Positions 1 through 6,197 of a DNA stretch of 29,397 bases are shown here, piece by piece (the stretch's first letter is position 1; the number at the start of each line of letters is the position of its first letter). The DNA is from Flavobacteriales bacterium UBA5422 (GTDB lineage Bacteria; Bacteroidota; Bacteroidia; Flavobacteriales_D; Crocinitomicaceae). The notes under the pieces are model-generated. The model searched no databases. It was given only the letters and a program-made list of their open reading frames with translations, and was not told where the DNA came from. The stretch spans positions 26,270 to 55,666 of the forward strand of contig DHNG01000039.1 in the NCBI GenBank assembly GCA_002409405.1, in the 5' to 3' direction. The position numbers and the translations under genes were made by a program.

Positions 1-515
1 AGTTGGTAGGCGTTGTTTATAATTTCTGAGGAAAAACATTGAGGAGTTTGTACTACTACGTATTCACTTCGAATCAGTGAGACAGAGCCTTCCGTAGTTC
101 GTTTTCTAATAGATTCTTTAATGGAAAGGTAGGGAATCCCACTTCCTTTTTTGATAGCGCTATCAATACAGTCAGTAATTGTTTTAACAGAAACAAGCGG
201 ACGAACACCATCATGAACAGCAATGATTGTTCCTGTTGATTTTTTCAATGCATTTTTGATAGAGTCATAACGTTCGATTCCTCCGGAAATAATTTCATGG
301 GGAATGTTACAAGCGTGATTGTTGAGTAGCTGATTCCAGTAGTCAAGCCAATCGTTTGGTAGTGTAATAAGAAGTTGTGCAGTCGGGTCAGCTTCGTGAA
401 AACGTTCCAGTGTGTGTAGCAGAACAGGTTTTCCCTTCAGTAAAAGAAATTGCTTTGGGAGATTCGTTCCCATTCTTTTTCCAATTCCTCCCGCGGTAAT
501 AATAAACGTGTTCAT
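1..515 (-). CDS. ispD: IspD, 2-C-methyl-D-erythritol 4-phosphate cytidylyltransferase, 3' end cut by window edge
   Basis: This enzyme transfers CMP from CTP to MEP in the non-mevalonate isoprenoid pathway, in the cytosol. I translated the open frame by hand from the ATG at 515; it has no stop before base 1, so about 171 residues are present out of the usual 220-230. The N-terminus reads ITAGGIGKRMG followed by LPKQFLLLKGKPVL, the nucleotide-binding G-x-G-x-R-M loop and the conserved PKQF of the family. Further on, around residue 100, is VHDGVRPLV, the Bacteroidota version of the IspD HDAARP motif. VVQTPQCF near the end matches the family's QTPQ motif. It follows the small membrane protein at 577-774 and is separated from it by a hairpin terminator, so it probably has its own promoter, which I could not define. 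The identification is secure; the C-terminus is not visible. Confidence 0.93.
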   Translation of the reverse strand, partial: MNTFIITAGGIGKRMGTNLPKQFLLLKGKPVLLHTLERFHEADPTAQLLITLPNDWLDYWNQLLNNHACNIPHEIISGGIERYDSIKNALKKSTGTIIAVHDGVRPLVSVKTITDCIDSAIKKGSGIPYLSIKESIRKRTTEGSVSLIRSEYVVVQTPQCFSSEIINNAYQ

Positions 516-521
516 TGGGTT

Positions 522-558
522 TAAAAATAAAAAAGGTTGCCTGAACAGACAACCTTTT
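522..558 (-). terminator. Rho-independent terminator after the small membrane protein
   Basis: A 9-bp stem (bases 550-558 with 531-539, minus strand AAAAGGTTG / CAACCTTTT) with a 10-base loop is followed on the minus strand by a T-rich run. It lies 19 bases after the stop at 577 and just upstream of the ispD start. Confidence 0.8.
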
Positions 559-576
559 ACACATATTATTTTCCGA

Positions 577-774
577 TTACTTCAATTGATTCGGATTGTT
601 TTCTGCTTGCTTGTTGTATTTTATCTGGTGACGTAACCAATAAAACAGACCAAAAAATCCTAAGAGGATAAGAGATGTATTAAAAAATGCAGTAAAACCT
701 ACGTTTTCATCCAAAACCGAAAGTAAGACTGTTAATGCGTCCCCAATTCCCCAAAATAATTCTGTAAGTGTCAT
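577..774 (-). CDS. Small membrane protein, DUF6341-like
   Basis: A 65-residue protein of unknown function. It has one clear membrane segment at about residues 29-47 (FFNTSLILLGFFGLFYWL) preceded by a moderately hydrophobic N-terminal stretch, and ends in a short charged tail (RHQIKYNKQAENN). The layout, with a short amphipathic N-terminus, one membrane span ending in YWL/YWI, then a basic-acidic tail, matches a small Bacteroidota family that I recall as DUF6341; that assignment is from memory and moderate. Despite its size it is a credible gene: it starts with ATG, ends 19 bases before a strong terminator, and is the last reading frame before ispD on the same strand. A promoter was not clear in the AT-rich 775-893 gap. 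Confidence 0.65.
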   Translation of the reverse strand: MTLTELFWGIGDALTVLLSVLDENVGFTAFFNTSLILLGFFGLFYWLRHQIKYNKQAENNPNQLK

Positions 775-817
775 TTTTTTTAATTTTGTTTAGCAAAGAA
801 AGTAATATTTTTTTGAA

Positions 818-913
818 TCATTGATTTTTTTTACGCTTATTTTTCATCTGCGGATTGTTAATATCATCTGGTGTGATAAAATTTCCGGCAACCTTATTTC
901 TTACGGACTCCAA
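818..913 (-). CDS. Possible 31-codon ORF with TTG start
   Basis: Reading the minus strand in the frame that follows the phosphodiester glycosidase stop gives a TTG-started peptide of 31 residues, with a core reading NFITPDDINNPQMK and a basic tail, ending in TGA at 818-820. The start would overlap the last codons of the upstream gene, and a TGA lies directly before the TTG. The composition looks more like protein than random AT-rich sequence, but there is no ATG start, no known family and no promoter. It could equally be a chance frame. I considered a frameshifted extension of the upstream enzyme and think it unlikely, because that protein already ends normally (PNVIGVRKK). Confidence 0.25.
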   Translation of the reverse strand: MESVRNKVAGNFITPDDINNPQMKNKRKKNQ

Positions 914-1829
914 TCACGTTCGGAAGTCCCCAGAATTCCGAATTTTTATCCGTTGCGTAAGTTTTTGATACGTAGCTTCCTAGTTTTTCAATGCGATCAT
1001 TTTTAGTATCGATAAATAAACTGGTTTGTGGGCCTCCTTCCATGTAGATAGCATTCAGTAACGGCTCTTCAAAATTAACCATGAAATCAATCATTTCATT
1101 GTGGGAATACGGTGACCGCGTGAAAACAAAGTAAATGAACTGGTGTTTATCTTTTGCAACAATCAGCTGACTACACCATTGCGGGTTTTTATTCCAGCTC
1201 ATCGGATTTCCGTTGCAGTCAATCATACGCATTCCTTGAGCAAGAGAAGCATAGTCTCGTTTTACAATCGAAATATCGGTACATTTCAAGTCAATGATGT
1301 CAAATTCAGGAAGGTTTTCTCTTAGTGGATTGAAAGCGATGATCATGTTATATCCCTCATACAATTTACTGTTGTTGGCATATTTCTCGTTGTTTTGCAA
1401 TAATCCTTTACTTGAGAGCTGCCGTCTCAAATCGTACATTCCGGCATTGATCACAACATTTAGGTCGAATTTTTCAGCCCAGTCATTGACACACAGAGAA
1501 GTGGAGTCGAACTGGGAAGCTGAAAGCAATTCAAATTTGAATTTTTCCGGGTTGATTTTCAAAATACTGATCCGGGAATCACCCACACTCGCTTTTTTAG
1601 GAGCATCTTTTTCGATGTATTCCAAACCATTTTCCAATTGTACCCACTGGTTGTGAAAGCGATTGTAATAGGTTGGGTCATAGAATGCAGTTACAGGAAT
1701 TGTATCCGTTTTTAAAGAGTCAGATGGATTGATTGCCGACGAATCCACGTGTTGTGAACAAGATATAAAAGGTATCGTCAAACTAACAAATAACAATCGT
1801 TTCAACATCACTTCCTTCTTTTTTCTCAT
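894..1829 (-). CDS. Phosphodiester glycosidase family (NAGPA/DUF2233) lipoprotein
   Basis: A 311-residue predicted lipoprotein with a phosphodiester glycosidase domain, the family that includes the mammalian 'uncovering enzyme' NAGPA; bacterial members act on phosphodiester-linked sugars, with substrates mostly unknown. The N-terminus is a basic stretch, a hydrophobic core and FISC, a plausible lipobox with Cys at about residue 24, so the enzyme should sit in the envelope. Domain landmarks are NAGMYD near residue 125, a FNP loop, QGMRMID, and YMEGGPQTSLF near the end, equivalent to the family's D/E-G-G-x-S-T-x core. Its ATG overlaps the TGA of the upstream gene (ATGA), so the two are translationally coupled. 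An alternative start, Met8 at 1808, has a purine-rich AAGAAGGAAG before it and gives a more usual signal peptide. The substrate cannot be read from sequence. Confidence 0.82.
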   Translation of the reverse strand: MRKKKEVMLKRLLFVSLTIPFISCSQHVDSSAINPSDSLKTDTIPVTAFYDPTYYNRFHNQWVQLENGLEYIEKDAPKKASVGDSRISILKINPEKFKFELLSASQFDSTSLCVNDWAEKFDLNVVINAGMYDLRRQLSSKGLLQNNEKYANNSKLYEGYNMIIAFNPLRENLPEFDIIDLKCTDISIVKRDYASLAQGMRMIDCNGNPMSWNKNPQWCSQLIVAKDKHQFIYFVFTRSPYSHNEMIDFMVNFEEPLLNAIYMEGGPQTSLFIDTKNDRIEKLGSYVSKTYATDKNSEFWGLPNVIGVRKK

Positions 1830-2950
1830 AGTTCATTCAGCGCTTGATCGCTTTTATTCCAATCAAATTTTTTGCCACGAATAGGGAAGAGGTCGTACAG
1901 TTCACCTGAGTAATAAAACTGGTAACTAATCATTCCAAAGGTGTAGGGCACTTCATGAATTTTAATAGTTGATCCACCTACTTTCGGATCCGCATTCGGA
2001 TTGGATTGAGGGAAACCAACATTAAATAGAGTTGCCAGAATTTCAGGGCGTTGTTCGATCGGATACCCGGCTTTTTCCCACTGTAATTTGACTTGTTTTA
2101 GAAAAATAGCCGCATACAGATAGGAATAGTAATGATTCCTGAATGAAGTCAGTCGCGAAATGCGTTCGGTTGTAGGGTCTTCGGTTTTAAAATCAAGCAA
2201 ATGTTCGTATTCCTGTCCGAGGTAAAATTCACTTGTAGGGTCTTTCAATAAGCGTTCAATTTTTTGCGCGGTATGCTCTTTGATTCCTGTAACTCCAAAT
2301 GAAAACTGACTTTCAACAGACAAAATCTTGAGCGGGCCGATCCATTGTTTGAATGCTTCACGATTAGAATTGAATAAACGGATTTGCTCTCCTACCAGGC
2401 AGCTGACAATTAATCGTTCTTCTACTCCGGTAACTTTCGACACGGAATCAATCAGATGTTTATCCTTTGCAACAGCTTCCTTGAAAATACCCCACTCATC
2501 AATGTTCATCCATTCAAAAGCGGTTTGTTGACTTTTTCCGGAACCTGTTTTTTGTTCATTGGACAATCGCTTCAATGCTTTTTGATAACTGAGGTCGTCT
2601 TTCAATACTAAATCTACAGCATCCAGCATACGGGAAATTTCAGTAATTGTATCACCTTTTTCAAATGCATAAACAATGTATTCAGCATTAACCGGATAAA
2701 ATCTGTTTAACAATTCAATGCGTTTGAAAACTGCAATTTTCTCTTCCAGTTCGGAAGATTGATGGGACGAAGCAGTTTTTCCACTGTATTTTTCATTGAT
2801 ATCATGCAGATAACGGCTGTTTTGATCAACACTTCCCTTTTGATTGGTCCATTTGAATTGAATGGCCATGTAGCTCATAATCAATCCAAAACCTGCGATG
2901 GCGAACCCATAGAGGAGGATGTTGTAGCAAACCTTGAAGAACTTTTTCAT
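1826..2950 (-). CDS. Membrane-anchored protein with probable lysozyme-like domain
   Basis: A 374-residue protein with one N-terminal membrane span (about residues 9-28, ILLYGFAIAGFGLIMSYMAI) and a large soluble part that should be periplasmic. I place the start at the ATG at 2950, not the longer frame to 2989, because a good -7 box (TATATTTG) lies at 2968-2975, inside the longer frame. In the C-terminal half, VGEQIRLF, then QFSFGVTGIKEHTAQKIE, then LATLFNVG are laid out like the catalytic Glu, G-x-x-Q-x and Y-N-x-G blocks of lytic transglycosylases; I recall DUF1402 proteins with a similar pattern. The assignment to the lysozyme fold is inference. It is the first gene of a coupled pair with the phosphodiester glycosidase, consistent with envelope polymer turnover. 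Confidence 0.55.
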   Translation of the reverse strand: MKKFFKVCYNILLYGFAIAGFGLIMSYMAIQFKWTNQKGSVDQNSRYLHDINEKYSGKTASSHQSSELEEKIAVFKRIELLNRFYPVNAEYIVYAFEKGDTITEISRMLDAVDLVLKDDLSYQKALKRLSNEQKTGSGKSQQTAFEWMNIDEWGIFKEAVAKDKHLIDSVSKVTGVEERLIVSCLVGEQIRLFNSNREAFKQWIGPLKILSVESQFSFGVTGIKEHTAQKIERLLKDPTSEFYLGQEYEHLLDFKTEDPTTERISRLTSFRNHYYSYLYAAIFLKQVKLQWEKAGYPIEQRPEILATLFNVGFPQSNPNADPKVGGSTIKIHEVPYTFGMISYQFYYSGELYDLFPIRGKKFDWNKSDQALNEL

Positions 2951-2967
2951 GTTAGCAAAATTTGGCG

Positions 2968-2975
2968 CAAATATA
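2968..2975 (-). promoter_or_regulatory. -7 box for the lysozyme-like/phosphodiester glycosidase operon
   Basis: Minus strand TATATTTG fits the Bacteroidota housekeeping -7 consensus TAnnTTTG and sits 17 bases before the ATG at 2950. No clear -33 TTG was found at the ideal distance. It decides the start of the downstream gene. Confidence 0.55.
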
Positions 2976-3030
2976 GTTGGAGTTTGCACGCAATGAAAAA
3001 GTGTTGATAACTCTTTATGAAATTGTTAAT

Positions 3031-3813
3031 TTATTGTTTTGCTGCTTCGTAAATGCTTGATGTCAGGGCTATAAACTGATCGACGCTTAATACTTCAGGG
3101 CGTAACGGAAGGTATTCATGATCAAAATCCGGATTGTTAATCAGTTTTTTCAATGAATTACGCAAGGTTTTTCTTCGCTGATTAAACCCGGCCTTTACTA
3201 CCTGAATAAACAATTGCTCATCACATGGAAGTGACGTTCGTTCGTTTCTCGTACACCGGATGACTCCTGATTTTACTTTTGGAGGTGGGTTAAAAACATG
3301 TTCGTCAACAGTAAAACAGTATTCGATGTCATAAAAAGTCTGTAATAAAACACTGATAATACCATATTGTTTGGAGCCTGGTTTTTCAGCAACACGCTCT
3401 GCAACTTCTTTCTGGAACATTCCCATAATCTCTGGTATCTGGTTCCGGTAATCGAGGCATTTGAACAGAATTTGTGAAGAAATATTGTACGGGAAATTAC
3501 CTACAACTGCAAACGGTTCTTTTCCCATGATTTCTTCCAGGTTAACGCGGAGAAAGTCTTTTTTATAAATCCGTCCTTTCAATTGAGGAAAATGTTCATT
3601 CAGATAATCGATTGATTCGCTGTCAACATCCATGACCGATAGATCTGTTTCAGGTTGGTTTAACAAGTATTCAGTTAATGCACCTGTTCCCGGACCGATT
3701 TCCAGTGCTCGTTTACATCCTTGATGGTATTGAAATTGATCGGCAATTTTCCGACAAATATTTTTGTCTGTCAGAAAATGCTGTCCCAGGTGTTTTTTTG
3801 CCCGTACTGTCAT
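3031..3813 (-). CDS. rsmA: RsmA (KsgA), 16S rRNA dimethyladenosine transferase
   Basis: Dimethylates A1518 and A1519 in the 16S rRNA 3' hairpin with S-adenosylmethionine, late in small-subunit assembly. The 260 residues cover the full family length. Visible are the N-terminal KKHLGQHFL signature, SAM motif I at residues 38-46 (EIGPGTGAL), an acidic DVD at about 62-64, and the N6-adenine catalytic motif NFPY at 106-109. The C-terminal part has the usual FNQRRKTLRNSL helix that contacts rRNA. Its ATG overlaps the stop of the DUF4286 gene (ATGA at 3810-3813), so it is translated from that operon. The association with DUF4286 looks like simple co-transcription; I see no functional link in the sequence. 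Confidence 0.95.
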   Translation of the reverse strand: MTVRAKKHLGQHFLTDKNICRKIADQFQYHQGCKRALEIGPGTGALTEYLLNQPETDLSVMDVDSESIDYLNEHFPQLKGRIYKKDFLRVNLEEIMGKEPFAVVGNFPYNISSQILFKCLDYRNQIPEIMGMFQKEVAERVAEKPGSKQYGIISVLLQTFYDIEYCFTVDEHVFNPPPKVKSGVIRCTRNERTSLPCDEQLFIQVVKAGFNQRRKTLRNSLKKLINNPDFDHEYLPLRPEVLSVDQFIALTSSIYEAAKQ

Positions 3814-4124
3814 TGCTTGAATTCTTCAACGATGGATAAAATAGTTCGGAAGGCAGCAAATTTTCCCTGGTACTTCGTCGCATGCTCATGTTGCAGTTTC
3901 GGAGCAAATAATTGTTGGTACACATCAAACTGATCCTGAGTAGGGGCAATGTACTGAATGGCATAGCTCATCCCACCTTCTTCTTCTCCATGGATACGGG
4001 ATATGCGGCTTTCAACGAAACAACCGGTACTCATCACATCCGGAATGTGCTTTGAACGCATCCATTCCAACCACTCATCGTGAATCTCTTTGTCAATATT
4101 GACGGTAACATTATAAATAATCAT
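3810..4124 (-). CDS. DUF4286 family protein
   Basis: A 104-residue soluble protein of unknown function. It opens with MIIYNVTVNID, then HDEWLEWMRSKHIPDVMSTGCF, and ends in FRTILSIVEEF. This matches the DUF4286 family, which is common in Bacteroidota and looks like a small ferredoxin-fold (dimeric alpha-beta barrel-like) protein; the fold is inference from the strand-helix-strand pattern. It is the promoter-proximal gene of an operon with rsmA and overlaps it by four bases. A -7 box (TAAATTTG) ends just four bases before the ATG, so the message may be leaderless. Further upstream lie nested palindromes at 4168-4192. Confidence 0.85.
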   Translation of the reverse strand: MIIYNVTVNIDKEIHDEWLEWMRSKHIPDVMSTGCFVESRISRIHGEEEGGMSYAIQYIAPTQDQFDVYQQLFAPKLQHEHATKYQGKFAAFRTILSIVEEFKQ

Positions 4125-4128
4125 ACTG

Positions 4129-4136
4129 CAAATTTA
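4129..4136 (-). promoter_or_regulatory. -7 box for DUF4286-rsmA operon
   Basis: Minus strand TAAATTTG matches TAnnTTTG and is separated from the ATG at 4124 by only CAGT. Transcription would begin at or within a few bases of the start codon. A matching -33 TTG is not evident, which would fit a promoter that relies on an activator. Confidence 0.5.
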
Positions 4137-4167
4137 TTCACATTTTTGGTATATCACATCATTGTCT

Positions 4168-4192
4168 TATCGCAATATTGCGATATCGTAAT
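4168..4192. promoter_or_regulatory. Nested palindromes, candidate operator
   Basis: Bases 4168-4185 form a perfect 18-bp palindrome (TATCGCAATATTGCGATA). The same half-site recurs inverted as TATCGTAAT at 4184-4192, giving a second overlapping palindrome at 4177-4192 with one mismatched pair. The centre of the first lies about 50 bases upstream of the expected start of the DUF4286-rsmA transcript, a position usual for an activator. It could also be a remnant of a mobile repeat; no coding sequence overlaps it. Confidence 0.4.
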
Positions 4193-4256
4193 ATACCCAT
4201 ATCGGAGCAGGGCATTAATGCTGTAATTGTTCTCTTGGTTTTCCCGAATGGTCTCA

Positions 4257-4292
4257 AACAAAAAACAGCCTGATAAATTACTTACCAGGCTG
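4257..4292 (-). terminator. Rho-independent terminator of the fasciclin gene
   Basis: Minus strand CAGCCTG (4286-4292) pairs with CAGGCTG (4266-4272); the stem extends by four more weaker pairs including one G-T. A run of six T follows. It lies 26 bases after the fasciclin stop. Confidence 0.85.
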
Positions 4293-4317
4293 CCGTGATT
4301 AGTGGTTTAGAGTAAAA

Positions 4318-4890
4318 CTAAGGCATTAATACTTTGTCAATCACGTGGATAACACCATTGGATTGGTTTACATCTGCAATTGTTACTTTTGCGTCATTTC
4401 CTTTGCTGTCTCTCACATAAACATCTTTGTCTTTAATCCAGAATGTCAACGCTTCTCCCTGTACGGTTTTCATCACCGCTTTTCCTTCTCCTTTTTTAAT
4501 TGCCTCCATTAAATCTTTTGCATTGAATTTTCCGGCAATCACATGGTACGTCAGGATGCTGGTTAATTGCGCTTTGTTTTCAGGCTTAACCAATGTTTCA
4601 ACAGTTCCTTTTGGTAATTGATCAAATGCAGCATTCGTCGGTGCAAAAACTGTAAATGGACCTGCAGATGAAAGTGTTTCTACCAATCCTGCAGCTTTTA
4701 CAGCAGCCACAAGTGTTGTGTGGTCTTTTGAATTGACTGCATTCTCAACAATATTTTTAGAAGGGTACATCGGCGCACCACCTACAGTTACAGTTTTTTC
4801 TTTTGAAGTTCCCTGAGCATACGTAGCTCCTGAAATTACCAGGCTCACTGTAAATAAGCCCATTGCGATCATTTTGGTTGTGTTTTTCAT
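4318..4890 (-). CDS. Secreted fasciclin (FAS1) domain protein
   Basis: A 190-residue protein with a signal peptide (residues 1-25, ending ATYAQ) and a single FAS1 domain. Landmarks are LVAAVKAAGLVETL, the H1 box GPFTVFAPTNAAFDQLP at about 76-92, YHVIAG at about 115-120, and the H2-like NGVIHVIDKVLMP at the very C-terminus. FAS1 domains are adhesion or stress-related extracellular modules; the exact role here is unknown. It lies downstream of msrB on the same strand, 94 bases away, and both are divergent from the ECF sigma/anti-sigma pair. An ECF-type promoter pattern precedes it (see 4935-4959). The gene order recalls mycobacterial sigK-rskA with the FAS1 proteins MPT70/MPT83; regulation by the neighbouring sigma factor is therefore a reasoned inference. 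Confidence 0.92.
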   Translation of the reverse strand: MKNTTKMIAMGLFTVSLVISGATYAQGTSKEKTVTVGGAPMYPSKNIVENAVNSKDHTTLVAAVKAAGLVETLSSAGPFTVFAPTNAAFDQLPKGTVETLVKPENKAQLTSILTYHVIAGKFNAKDLMEAIKKGEGKAVMKTVQGEALTFWIKDKDVYVRDSKGNDAKVTIADVNQSNGVIHVIDKVLMP

Positions 4891-4934
4891 GTTTTAAAAA
4901 TTTAGTTGTTCTTTTTTGTGTTTACAGACTCATT

Positions 4935-4959
4935 TACGAGGAATGAAAGAGATCGGATT
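4935..4959 (-). promoter_or_regulatory. Putative ECF-sigma promoter of the fasciclin gene
   Basis: Minus strand AATCCG (4954-4959), 14 bases, then TCGTA (4935-4939). The same layout, AAACCG-N14-TCGTA, precedes msrB. Read as ATCC-N16-CGTA it resembles the CATCC / CGAA spacing known for SigK-type ECF sigma factors. The start of transcription would be near 4928, giving a leader of about 38 bases. Confidence 0.5.
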
Positions 4960-4984
4960 TTTTACCAGTAAAAAAAAATGAAAA

Positions 4985-5503
4985 TTATTTTTGAGGCTCA
5001 AAGTCCATACTGATAGAATTCATACAAAAACGCTTTCCTGTTGGGTTCGGTCCATCGTCGAATACATGCCCCAGGTGAGCATCACATCGCCCGCACAGAA
5101 CTTCTGTCCGTGTCATCCCATAGGATAAGTCCTCTTTATAAAGAACACTGTTCGTACGAATCGGTTCATAGAAAGAAGGCCAGCCACAGGTAGTGGAGAA
5201 TTTTGAGTCGGAACGGAAAAGTGCATTTCCGCAGGCAGCACAATAATAGGTGCCCTTGACATCAAATTCATAATATTTTCCAGTGAATGCACGTTCTGTC
5301 TCAGCATGACGAGCGACTTCATATAAATCGGGAGAGAGTACTTTTTTCCATTCCTGGTCAGAAACATGGAGTGTCGTTGTGTCCGTTCGTGAATAATACG
5401 GATTTTTTTTCTTGTCCGTTTGTGCCATACTGTTACAGGAAGCCATATAAAACATAATACCGGATAAGCAGGTCATCAAAACAATTGAGGGGTATTTTTT
5501 CAT
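4985..5503 (-). CDS. msrB: Lipoprotein MsrB, peptide-methionine (R)-S-oxide reductase
   Basis: Reduces methionine-R-sulfoxide in proteins. The 172 residues start with a lipoprotein signal (MKKYPSIV..., MASC with Cys at 23), so this copy works in the envelope, not in the cytosol. The MsrB domain is complete: zinc ligands CAAC (about 89-92) and CGRC (about 137-140), the CGWPSF loop, whose Cys can act as the resolving residue, HLGHVFDDGPNPTGKRFCMNS with the catalytic Cys in RFCMNS, and the closing SMDF. An envelope MsrB needs a periplasmic electron donor, which is not encoded here. It lies upstream of the fasciclin gene and divergent from the sigma operon, sharing its ECF-type promoter pattern with the fasciclin gene. 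Confidence 0.94.
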   Translation of the reverse strand: MKKYPSIVLMTCLSGIMFYMASCNSMAQTDKKKNPYYSRTDTTTLHVSDQEWKKVLSPDLYEVARHAETERAFTGKYYEFDVKGTYYCAACGNALFRSDSKFSTTCGWPSFYEPIRTNSVLYKEDLSYGMTRTEVLCGRCDAHLGHVFDDGPNPTGKRFCMNSISMDFEPQK

Positions 5504-5534
5504 ACTATTTTTTGATTAGAGGTTTGAAATAAGA

Positions 5535-5559
5535 TACGAACTATTTAAGCAAACGGTTT
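5535..5559 (-). promoter_or_regulatory. Putative ECF-sigma promoter of msrB
   Basis: Minus strand AAACCG (5554-5559), 14 bases, then TCGTA (5535-5539), the same arrangement and spacing as upstream of the fasciclin gene. Start of transcription would be near 5528, about 25 bases before the msrB ATG. Confidence 0.5.
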
Positions 5560-5568
5560 GAGGGGAAA

Positions 5569-5598
5569 TTGCGTATATGAAATTATTTTTTATTTTTG
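5569..5598 (+). promoter_or_regulatory. Housekeeping promoter of the sigma/anti-sigma operon
   Basis: TTG at 5569-5571, a 19-base spacer and TATTTTTG at 5591-5598 make a near-ideal Bacteroidota -33/-7 promoter. Transcription would start near 5603, about 20 bases before the TTG start codon at 5623. I find no copy of the AA[A/T]CCG-N14-TCGTA pattern on this strand, so the sigma gene does not look autoregulated. Confidence 0.7.
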
Positions 5599-5622
5599 TT
5601 CCATTGCTAAACGTATAAACGA

Positions 5623-6195
5623 TTGAGTCCTCATATCCAACTTTCAGAAGAACAACTGATCGCTTTATTAAAAAATAGAGAGGAGAAAGCATTCAATTAC
5701 CTGTATGATCACTATTCAGGAGCTATTTATGGACTGATTTTGCGATTGGTGGCATCTGAGGAACATGCACAGGAAGTTATTCAGGATGTATTTGTAAAAA
5801 TATGGAAATACATTGATCAGTATGATGCATCAAAAGGGCGTTTTTATACCTGGATGATTAATATTTCAAGAAACACAGCGATTGATTACCTGAAATCGAA
5901 AGGATATCAGAACGAACAAAAAAACCAATCGATTTCAAATTTCGTAAGTAAGGATGAAGCACTTCTTTCTGCAGGAATGAATAATTCTACGGATAAAAAT
6001 GCGGATTTGATTGGAATGAATACAATAATAGACAATTTAAAACCGGAATGGCGGGAATTGATACAACTGGCTTATTTTCAGGGATACTCACAGTCTGAGA
6101 TCGCGGAAATGCTGAATGTACCGATTGGAACCGTAAAAACAAGAACAAGGAGTGCATTGTTGGAATTAAAAGAATTATTAAAAGATTATCAATAA
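5623..6195 (+). CDS. ECF-type RNA polymerase sigma factor (SigK/RpoE-like)
   Basis: An alternative sigma factor of 190 residues. Region 2 spans about residues 12-85, with AFNYLYDHYSGAIYGL, EEHAQEVIQDVFVKIWKYI and the DNA-melting part GRFYTWMINISRNTAIDYLKSK. Region 4 spans about 130-188, with PEWRELIQLAYFQGYSQSEIAEML followed by the recognition helix PIGTVKTRTRSALLELKELL. The start is a TTG: an in-frame stop lies at 5608-5610 and no ATG is available between it and the conserved N-terminus. It is followed two bases later by the anti-sigma gene, the normal arrangement for a membrane-sequestered ECF factor. Likely targets are the adjacent divergent msrB and fasciclin genes. The sub-type (SigK-like) rests on the anti-sigma partner. 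Confidence 0.93.
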   Translation: MSPHIQLSEEQLIALLKNREEKAFNYLYDHYSGAIYGLILRLVASEEHAQEVIQDVFVKIWKYIDQYDASKGRFYTWMINISRNTAIDYLKSKGYQNEQKNQSISNFVSKDEALLSAGMNNSTDKNADLIGMNTIIDNLKPEWRELIQLAYFQGYSQSEIAEMLNVPIGTVKTRTRSALLELKELLKDYQ

Positions 6196-6197
6196 AA

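Noticed and set aside
894..913. Frameshift at the end of the phosphodiester glycosidase gene
   Set aside because: The protein already ends in a normal family tail (PNVIGVRKK), so no broken extension is needed.
4962..4979. Palindromic T-run/A-run between msrB and the fasciclin gene considered as a terminator
   Set aside because: The loop would be two bases and the stem almost only A-T pairs, too weak to support.
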